Source: Papaver somniferum (taxonomy: Eukaryota > Streptophyta > Magnoliopsida > Ranunculales > Papaveraceae). Taken from it: a stretch of DNA of 64,000 nucleotides. Every line of letters begins with the position of its first letter. The stretch's first letter is position 1. Of this stretch, positions 56,669 through 64,000 are shown in pieces. The notes beneath the pieces were generated by a model, which had not been told where the DNA came from, searched no databases, and was given only the letters and a program-made list of their open reading frames with translations. A program made the position numbers and the translations under genes. The stretch lies in NCBI RefSeq assembly GCF_003573695.1, contig NC_039358.1:235799560-235863559 (forward strand). Direction: 5' to 3'.

Positions 56669-57110
56669 ACTTTGTATGGAGAAAAAATGATGTTCTTATT
56701 GATATCACAAAGATTTATACATATAAAGAAGATGATGATGATAAGATAACTCTAATATTTTATTTTATACTCTTGTTCTTGACTGAATTCTTTTCAACCT
56801 GCCTCAATCTCTCTTCATTATTTGAACCCTTATATAGCCGGTCATCATGGTAGAAGAGAACTGAGTTACGTGCATATCTTTGTTAGATGTTTTCTGTTTA
56901 TCTTGTCCTATTCGCCAGGGTTTGGGAAGACGTCGCTATCTCTCGCGTTACAGTTTTGTCATCTTCGTGTTATATTCGTCGTGTAGGTGTTCTCGTGTTT
57001 GTCTCTTTTGTCGCATTATATTCCTTCCCCTAATTTCTCTCTTTTATACCAGTGATCATTTTATTAAGGGCGAGGCTGTGGGTTAGTCTTGTGCGATATT
57101 TTTCCCTACA
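56669..57110 (-). repeat. Left Tat LTR, second part
   Basis: Continues the LTR begun at 45454 and ends TTTCCCTACA. It is followed by TTTTGCCTCTTCTCGCG, a polypurine tract on the minus strand, exactly as after the LTR at 8886. This is therefore the 3' LTR of the second Tat element. Confidence 0.88.
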
Positions 57111-57414
57111 TTTTGCCTCTTCTCGCGTTATTCTTCTATAAATGGAATGATGCGAGAATCCTTTAATTGATTCCTCGCATTATTTTCGTTTCTTCCGACA
57201 TACTTCCGATTTTTCTGTGTGATTATTCCCACGTGTAATGACCCTTCCTTTTCTTGACTGACACATCTGAATTTTAAGCCGACCGGTTACGGTTAAGGGT
57301 CAGTTCCTTCCCTCTTTATAAATATTCCTTGGAGTGAGATCTGTCTTTATTTTCTTCCTCGTTTGTTCTTTTTTCTCCTTTGCTTTTTCTGCAAAACCTT
57401 ACAGGTTCATTATC

Positions 57415-59509
57415 ATGTCGAGTCAATCCTCGGTTCCTTCTTCTAACGAATTATCTCCTCTGTATTTATGCGTTCTTCTCGGGTATCTGTCATTGCTATT
57501 TTGATTTTGTTTTTCTTTTAGTAACCCATATTTTTTCTGTAATTTTAGACCTACTTTGTTGAGGCCTCCGGCTAATCCTTCCACGGATCTGAAAAAGGTG
57601 ATAAAAAAGGGGTCCTGCAAGCGGAAACTATCTCGTGGAAAAGAGATTTCATCGCATAAAAAGGGGGGCTCGCGTAGTGGGGCTCTCGTTCACGTTGTTA
57701 TCTCTCTAACTCTGATGCCCGTCGCATCGCCAAAGGGTGAAATATTAACCAGACTTTCTCCCCAACCAATTTCTTTGCTCTCTCCTGAGCATGCTTCAGA
57801 GGGATCTACTATGGTTTGTGCTATTTCTAGCGATGTTGTCGCTAAGGAGGAGCGGGTTGCTGTGGCCGATACTATTGGGGCTGATACCTCCCCAGCCAAC
57901 ACTGCTGCAGAGGTTTCGCAATGGTCAGAATTAATTTCCCTCGTACTAGGTCTATCGCCTCAGCAAACTGGATCTGAATCTCCCTTGCTTTCTGATCGCG
58001 ATAAGCGTACCGCACTTGCCTCAGAGGTTAGTTTAATTTCTTTTCATATTCGTTTGTCTTTTTCTTTATTTCTTTCGATCCTAATTCTTGGTGCTTTGTA
58101 GGAGTTTCGTCGTCGCTTGGTTGAAATCGATCAGCTTTCCAAGGTTGAGGAAGTTATTGCAGACCTAAAGAAGCAGTTATATGCATTGTCTTCTGAGGCA
58201 AACGAAGTCACTAGTCTTCGCGCAAGGAATGAAGAGCTTAGAGGTGAGACTTTTTATAATACTGTCATTCTCTGTATGTTTTTCTTTCGTACTATTCCTT
58301 TTAATTTTAGGCCTTTCGTACTTAAGCCTTAAACCGAAAGCGTACATCTGAGCGCTACGAGTTTGAATTTTCTGCGAATGATGCTCGAGGTGAGTGTGAT
58401 GCTCTTAAAGCTCAGGTCACTTGGTTGGAGGGTGATCGTCGGGGTTTAAGTAGTCAGGTTGTGGATCTTCAAATTGATAATTTTGGTTGGCGCGCTCGTT
58501 CGGATCAACATTGTACTTTGTCCGATCAGCTTGCTAGGGATTTGGAGGTATCTAATATGTTAAATCGCGCCCTTCTTGATGAGAATCGAACCTTATCCGA
58601 AGACGTTCGTGATTTGAAGAATCAGAAGCTTTCCTTTGATGGCGCTTATTACAGACCTTCTAGAGATCGTAATTTATTGGATAATTCTCTTCAATCCCAA
58701 AAGGTCGTGTCGAATGATCTCGCGTCCCAGTTAGCGAAGCTGTCACGCGATAAGGATGAAGCCTGTCGGAAAAGAGATAAGGCTTTAGAAGATTTTCGAT
58801 TACTTCAAAATGCTAATCGTCACCCTGTAATTCCGTCTGGTCTTCATGTAGTAGTTTCGAAAAATGAAGGTAGTCACTAAGGCTGTTATAGTTGCTGTCT
58901 CAGTCTTACCTGAATTTTATTTGTTTTAATCATTCTTTTCTCGCAGGGGAGGTGGTCGCGCTGAAGAGGAAGTTGGCGACTCTTCAGGGGAATTTGACTA
59001 AAGCTCTTAAGGAACGAGAGTCCGCATCTCAATAATTATTCGCATCTTCTCGCCTAGTAGCTAACATTTCTCATGAGCACAATGAGCTAAGGAAAAGTAA
59101 GGAGGAATTGGAGCATTCTTATCTGATTCTGGATCAGGGGTATCAATATTTTGCGGAAGAGTCTAAGAGGAAGTATTCTAAATCATCTCAGCGTCGCGTG
59201 AACGAGGAGTCTCAGATCGCAGTCGATTGGATTTGTGGGAAGCATAATCTGCCTCGCGAGGTGTATCCCCGAGTTCCTGTTAGTGATGACGAGGAGGAAG
59301 AGGAAGTTCCGTATGAAAGAGAATCTCAGGGTGCGACATCTTTTCTTGATGATGGCGGCAATGGAAAGAAGGATCCTTCTCAGCAAGCTACTGATGAAGT
59401 TATTTTGGATCAAAAGTCTAACGGCGGTGTTGATGCCTCAATTCAGAATGCTCCCGTGTCCGAGATTGCAGACCCTTCTATTACTTCTTTTGACATTGTT
59501 TCTTCATGA
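57415..59509 (+). pseudogene. Antisense coiled-coil ORF of the second Tat element
   Basis: Starts ATG at 57415 (MSSQSSVPSSNELSPLYLCV) with introns: exon 2 about 57549-58026 (basic KKVIKKGSCKRKLSRGKEIS), exon 3 58102-58243 (EEVIADLKKQLYALSSEANE), exon 4 about 58331-58870 (coiled coil VVDLQIDNF, LARDLEVSNMLNRALLDENR, KLSRDKDEACRKRDKALEDF), exon 5 about 58949-59509. An in-frame TAA at 59033-59035 interrupts the last exon, which ends in an acidic tail (PVSDDEEEEEVPYERE) at 59507-59509. The order of parts matches 9249-11831. The product would be a largely helical protein. Function unknown; a stop or two show decay, but intron boundaries are well kept. Confidence 0.6.
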
Positions 59510-61004
59510 GTTTTATCTTTCCCGTTGTATTTAACTTTTATTCTAACTCTGGGTGCTCCCAAGCTTGGGGGCGAAGTTTGACTTCGGTTGTTTCTTTTTG
59601 TTCCTGCGTTGTTAGTTGAAACAAATAATTTGTTCTTTACCTATATTTATTATGCTTCTAAGTATTCTGACTGAGGAGGTGGGGCACGGATGTTTTGTTA
59701 CTCCCATGCTTGCCTCTGCTTCCCATCTTCTCGGTGCTTTTTCTATGCGAATGACACTTATGCGAGTTAAAATTTATACTTTCCGTGTAATGCTATAAAT
59801 TTTTTTTCTTTTTGAAATTTGAAAAGTTTATGAGTTTGGTGCGAAAGCTTTATGGAGTGATTCTCGTGGTTTATGTTAAATGGAAGTGAGGCAATTCTTA
59901 TTATGAATGGTATGGTCATGCTCATGATCTTAGTTACTTAGAATATTTAAATTCGAGGGTCGGGTATACTTAGCTTGAGTGGAGTGTGTTTCCTTCGCAT
60001 GTCTTCCTATGCTTCAATGTCCATTCGCGCTCCTTAGATTGCTTGTCTTTGCGTGATATTTTATAGGTCTTAATCGCCTCCTAGGTAAGGTCTTACTGCC
60101 TTCCCCTCATAGAACTTTAAAGGACTTATGGTCGCTTTGGGTAGGGTCTTCCACCTGTTGGGCGAAGAGATCTTAGTTCCATGTGCTATTGCGAGTCATT
60201 GGCCATCGTTCTCGCCTTATCGGTATTAGTATTCTTACCTCCTCAGGCTATTCTGCGACAATGTACCAGGCCTAGGTACTCCCGTGAGTAGAAGGCCCCA
60301 ATAAATTGTCGTCTTTGACACAATCAACTCCCTAATGGAGGGTGTCATCCATTTAAATTCCCCCCGAATCACCACATCAAGGAGGTCACCTCTAACCATA
60401 TCAGTTGGGCTCCACCCATCCGTTGATACAACGACCAGTGTTGTCGCAACCTCATGCTTTTAGCCTATGTGGCTTATTAGGCGCAAGATCACACCCTAGG
60501 TGGGGTTTCTTTGGACCGAGTGTATCACAAGTTCCAGGAAATCTTCTATCTCCACTGGCATGCTTTTACACCCCATACCGGAGAACTTATTCGCTGAGTG
60601 GTTCGTTCTCAGTGGTCTCTGATGGATAGGCATTTCGGCCCAATATTAGTAACTTTTCTGGGATCAGCAACTATGACGCTCGTTAGGGATTAAGGGTCGC
60701 CTCTTACACACTGTGCAGTCCTCTTGTCGCACAGTTTTGTGCGAACTAAGTTGACACGCCATAACTGTTGTCCCAGCCTCCCTAGGTAGAGGTTTTAATA
60801 ATATCTCGCAGCCGCCTATTGAGGTCTTACTAGTAATCTTTGCAGCTTCGCTGTGTAGCTTTTGATTTTTCCTTTGGCCTGCTCGCTTTCTTGTCAGGAG
60901 AACTCGTTTTATTCAGAATTCCTTTGGTTACCACATGGTTCATTCTTCTATCTCGGCCACTTAGGTGATCTTTTCTTTCCTCAGATTAATGTTGAGGCTT
61001 GGTT
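59510..61004. other. Noncoding spacer of the second Tat element
   Basis: Shares blocks with 11850-12900: TTTGACACAAT followed by CTCCCTAATGGAGGGTG, and GGACCGAGTG. No gene supported; small ORFs are fortuitous. Confidence 0.5.
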
Positions 61005-61559
61005 CTAGGCAGCGTTATTTTTCTTGTCCTCGCGGATCTGTCTCCTGGTTATTTCCCGCGATATCCTGGCTTCCCAGTTTGTAACACGCGATATATCATT
61101 CATTTCGTGATTCCCCCTTGTAGCAATTTGGGTGTAATCTTTGCGTTGAACCATTTTCTCCCATTGTTTATTTTGATACGCCATTCTTCTTCTCACCCGG
61201 TATCCCTTTTTCCTATGCGGATGTATCTCCTCCCAAATATTCTCATTTATCTGCCTCATTCTTCTTGCACCTCCATTTCTGTGGGGTCCCTTGCGTTTTT
61301 TTTTTCCGTATCTTGTTTCCCATTCGTACTCTTGTATTCTTCTTCTCAGATTCTGGTTTTTTATCATCAACCACTCATGCTCTTGCCCAAGGTTGATTCG
61401 TTCCTCCATCAGTATCCTCTCCATTTCTTTCCACTGTATGAATCTTGCTTCGTTCTCGCGCTGGAGTGCTAGGATCTCCTCATATCGGTTCTGATAGCTG
61501 AGTTGGCTTTCTCTTCTCCCATTTCCTCTGCTAATATCTATCATTGGTCTATCCGGCAT
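61005..61559 (-). CDS. Tat gag-like N-terminal ORF, partial
   Basis: Minus strand, 184 residues: MPDRPMIDISRGNGRRESQL, then an Arg/Glu-rich coiled-coil region (QRENEARFIQWKEMERILME, LRRRIQEYEWETRYGKKKRK) and a basic tail. Its place next to the expected 5' LTR side suggests the start of gag, but the conserved gag domain is absent, so the identity is inferred from position only. It overlaps a plus-strand ORF (60999-61472) that I take as its shadow. Confidence 0.4.
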   Translation of the reverse strand: MPDRPMIDISRGNGRRESQLSYQNRYEEILALQRENEARFIQWKEMERILMEERINLGQEHEWLMIKNQNLRRRIQEYEWETRYGKKKRKGPHRNGGARRMRQINENIWEEIHPHRKKGYRVRRRMAYQNKQWEKMVQRKDYTQIATRGNHEMNDISRVTNWEARISREITRRQIREDKKNNAA

Positions 61560-61575
61560 ATGGCTGCACCCACTC

Positions 61576-61691
61576 TAACTACAGACGTAATACTTGTTTG
61601 AAAAAGCGCACCAACTTTAACTCTTTTACATGGATTAGAAGGTTCACCGGAAAATAGGATAAAGGCAGAACTCGCTTATTGTCCCGAACAG
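61576..61691. repeat. 116 bp host segment duplicated at both Tat LTRs, right copy
   Basis: F-box exon sequence TAACTACAGACG...CCCGAACAG, ending in the target-site word AACAG directly before the right LTR. It is joined on the left to Tat internal sequence at about 61575. Confidence 0.92.
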
Positions 61692-62283
61692 TGTAGTTGC
61701 GGAAAATCCCACAACTACATCCAAAGAAGTGATAAGAACACTAAGTCTAAGTCATGAAAATAAACTCAAACATTAATGATATTATACACCCCTTGAGACT
61801 AGATATGATCTTTACACAAGCTTTGTATAGACAAAAAATGATGTTCTTATTGATATCACAAAGATTTATACATATAAAGAAGATGATGATGATAAGATAA
61901 CTCTAATATTTTTTTCTTTTGTGGTAGTGATTTTCTACTCTTGTTCTTGACTGAATTCTTTTCAACCTGCCTCGATCTCTCTTCATTATTTGAACCCTTA
62001 TATAGCCGGTCATCATGGTAGAAGAGAACTGAGTTCACGTGCATATCTTTGTTAGATGTTTTATGTTTATCTTGTCCTATTCGCCAGGATTTGGGAAGAC
62101 GTCGCTATCTCTCGTGTTACAGCTTTGTGATCTTCGTGTTATATTCGTCGTGTAGTTGTTCTCGTGTTTGTCTCTTTTGTCGCATTATATTCCTTCGCCT
62201 AATTTCTCTCTTCGCTTATACCAGTGATCATTTTAGTAAGGGCGAGGCTGTGGGTTAGTCTTGTGCGATATTTTTCCCCTACA
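61692..62283 (-). repeat. Right Tat LTR (structurally a solo LTR)
   Basis: 592 bp, TGTAGTTGCGG...TTCCCCTACA, flanked on both sides by AACAG (61687-61691 and 62284-62288) and by F-box exon on both sides. It has no primer site next to it. It matches the left LTR with small differences (for example an extra TTTGTGGTAGTGA near 61918) and lacks the Athila insertion. Confidence 0.9.
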
Positions 62284-62488
62284 AACAGAAAGTGAAATTC
62301 TGCTATGGCATAATCACGTTCTCTCTTGTTATGACCCTGCAACTTTTAAGAAAATATGGTATGCTGAAGATGCAGAAGAGACTTTTTGTGAAGCAATTCC
62401 TCATATACATAGCTTTGTTTCGTTGAAAGATCTTGGAGAAGAGCGAGTTGATCGATTAGTGATTCCAAAAATAATAGCAACTCGGTGA
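62284..62488 (+). pseudogene. F-box-like C-terminal fragment, second part
   Basis: Continues the frame broken at 45453 (or at 61691): ILLWHNHVLSCYDPATFKKI, then HSFVSLKDLGEERV and a stop at 62486-62488. This is the usual end of an FBA-type F-box protein (LLxYDP...FKKI). Confidence 0.75.
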
Positions 62489-63242
62489 ATGCTACATAAA
62501 GTTGAAATTAAAGTTTACAACATCCAACTATTATTCATATTTTCCTAGTATGGATGTTCTTTCATATCGTTAGTAATTTGCATTCCCTAATGTTTTTTTT
62601 ATATTTTTAATTATTTCTTTACAAGGAGGCATCGAGTAGGCTGTTTAAACCATTTGAACTTGCAATGAAGAATAGGCCCACTGCGTAGGGGGTCAAGCTA
62701 GTTTGTTGTTGGTCTGGGAAGAGGGCCTCCTCCCTTTGTGTTTGTTCTTCCTTTGTCAGGCTCTTTTATCCTTTGTTGCACCTTTCTGTGCTTCTTCTCC
62801 TGTACTTTATCTTTTTTATACGTTTTTTTTCCTTGTAATTCGTATGGGTGTAAAATCTTAATTGATAACCAATTTACATGCCTGCTTCCTCCTTGGAATT
62901 GTATAACCAATTTCCGTTCGGTAATCTTTTGCAAAAGAGTTTATCGCGCAAATTGCAGATTAATAACATAAAATTTGAAGTATCTTCAGGTTTATTTCCA
63001 TCATCTTAGCAAGGTTAACATGATTTTAGATTTTGTTAACATGATTTCAGATTTTGTACAAGCATGGTCCGAGTATTTTCTCACCTCTTGCCGAGCAGAA
63101 TGCTAAAAGGTGCTCACATGTTGCAACAAATACTAAGGACATAGGATGCCAAACGAGAAAGAACGTAGATTAACGAAACAAAAGAAGGAAAAATTCAAGA
63201 AAGAAAGTATTAAGTTTTGTTGTCAATTATTCTTCAATCCAA
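62489..63242. other. Intergenic stretch between opposing F-box remnants
   Basis: The 3' flanks of two convergent F-box pseudogenes. AT-rich, T-rich runs; no gene or repeat recognised. Confidence 0.4.
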
Positions 63243-64000
63243 CTACCTCCCCAAACAAATATTACGATTAGGCGAAACCAAGCTCCCAAAAAACGCGCAT
63301 GTGTGCAACCCTGGCATAATACCATCGATCATAAGTTCTCTACATACTTCATGTTTCAGATCATATAAATATGTTGATTTATATTCACCATGATTAACTA
63401 AAATCGCATCAAGCCCTAAAAGCTTGCCGTTATCAATGGTGAAAATTTTAGTCCACGAGTCTGCTACACCATAATCCAGTTGTGTTGTTATAAACTTGTA
63501 AGGAGAATGTTTGGGTAGCAGAATATGTTTCAGTGTCTCATTGGCAATATCAAAACAACCAATCTCTTTGCGACCTCCTAAGAAAGCTTCTAGCCAATAA
63601 AAATACCCATTACAAAACATTATTTTTGTGATAGGACATCCATGTTCGATATTCCGGATTGTTTCCCATGAATTTAGTTTTAATGAATAGACATAGAAAC
63701 TAGCGCTAGGATCCCCTAAAAAATTCACGATGAGCTTGTAATCCTCAGTTTTCAAATCATAACCAAACCCATACCTCCAGGGTTCCTCAGCTGGTTTTGG
63801 TACCATAGGTATTTTCTTGTAGTCCCTAGTAAACGGATTCAAAATGATAATGTCTTCCTTAGATGATTTATAGCAAACCATACCGTGACAAGAACATAGA
63901 AATTATTTCTTCTTATATTTTAAGGGATAAGCAATACGAACAAGTTACAAGCTTGTTATACAATGTTCTTGATGAATTTGATGATAATGAATCGTAATCA
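63243..64000 (-). pseudogene. F-box (FBA-type) pseudogene, runs off the window
   Basis: Minus strand: MVCYKSSKEDIIILNPFTRD, YGFGYDLKTEDYKLIVNFLG, VYSLKLNSWETIRNIEHG, GCFDIANETLKHILLPKHSP, WTKIFTIDNGKLLGLDAILV, then the C-terminus MPGLHTCAFFGSLVSPNRNI to a stop at 63243. Just upstream an in-frame TAA at 63903-63905 and a 7 bp tandem duplication (TTGTAAC-type, about 63943-63955) break the frame. The F-box lies beyond position 64000. A short deletion removes the usual GGxLCxIGS segment between LLPKHSP and DYGVADSWTK. Confidence 0.85.

Larger units (their letters stand above)
57111..61575 (-). mobile_element. Second Tat element, internal region with pol deleted
   Basis: From left to right: polypurine tract, plus-strand antisense coiled-coil ORF (57415-59509), noncoding spacer, and a minus-strand gag-like ORF (61559-61005). 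No protease, reverse transcriptase or integrase is present. The right end stops abruptly at about 61575 against duplicated F-box exon sequence, with no primer site or 5' LTR directly attached. Confidence 0.7.

Noticed and set aside
60999..61472. Plus-strand 157-residue hydrophobic ORF
   Set aside because: It is the opposite strand of the Arg/Glu-rich gag-like frame; charged codons in reverse give the apparent hydrophobic protein.

Overview
The window is nuclear DNA from a flowering plant. It has GT-AG introns, FBA-type F-box genes, a three-domain REM/VRN1-like B3 gene, a plant subtilase, an EDM2-like gene, plant-type Athila, Tat and Cassandra retrotransposons, and many MITEs. The F-box family and overall style suggest a basal eudicot such as a poppy relative; this is inference only. 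No bacterial, viral, organellar or CRISPR feature was seen.

Layout. 0-7 kb holds the 3' exons of an EDM2-like gene with a long-TIR MITE in its last intron, then a complete four-exon B3 gene. 7-14 kb holds an F-box pseudogene whose start codon abuts the LTR of a truncated Tat-type Ty3/gypsy element; that element carries a coiled-coil ORF antisense to its pol. 14-17 kb holds an intact single-exon subtilisin-like protease. 17-31 kb is mostly transposons: inverted-repeat elements carrying arrays of short palindromic words, small hAT-like MITEs, an orphan signal-peptide exon, an RNase H relic and nested LTR elements. 32-38 kb holds another F-box pseudogene, then a TIR element enclosing a SANT/NAM-associated-like ORF that is cut by a Cassandra TRIM, then a TIR element inside an ~84 bp tandem repeat. 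39-41 kb holds an intact five-exon amidase-signature gene. 42-64 kb is a nest: a solo LTR, an F-box pseudogene, and an F-box fragment on the plus strand cut by a second Tat element. That element's left LTR contains an Athila element, and the Athila integrase contains a solo LTR. A last F-box pseudogene runs off the right edge.

Genes that look intact: the B3 factor (602 aa), the subtilase (795 aa), the amidase (534 aa), and the visible end of the EDM2-like gene (315 aa). All six F-box copies and one short F-box scrap carry visible lesions or truncations. Four of the copies share gene structure and sequence and appear to be local duplicates.

Most striking signals: (1) several inverted-repeat elements share one architecture, internal arrays of a short word and its reverse complement, but each uses its own word (TTCGGTTA, CGCTGAAC, AATCGGT, GCGATA, TTCGGCTGA); (2) a 116 bp piece of F-box exon is duplicated next to both Tat LTRs, pointing to recombination between full-length and solo-LTR states; (3) a Cassandra element has two 5S-like blocks per LTR; (4) a coding-like antisense ORF recurs in two Tat elements.
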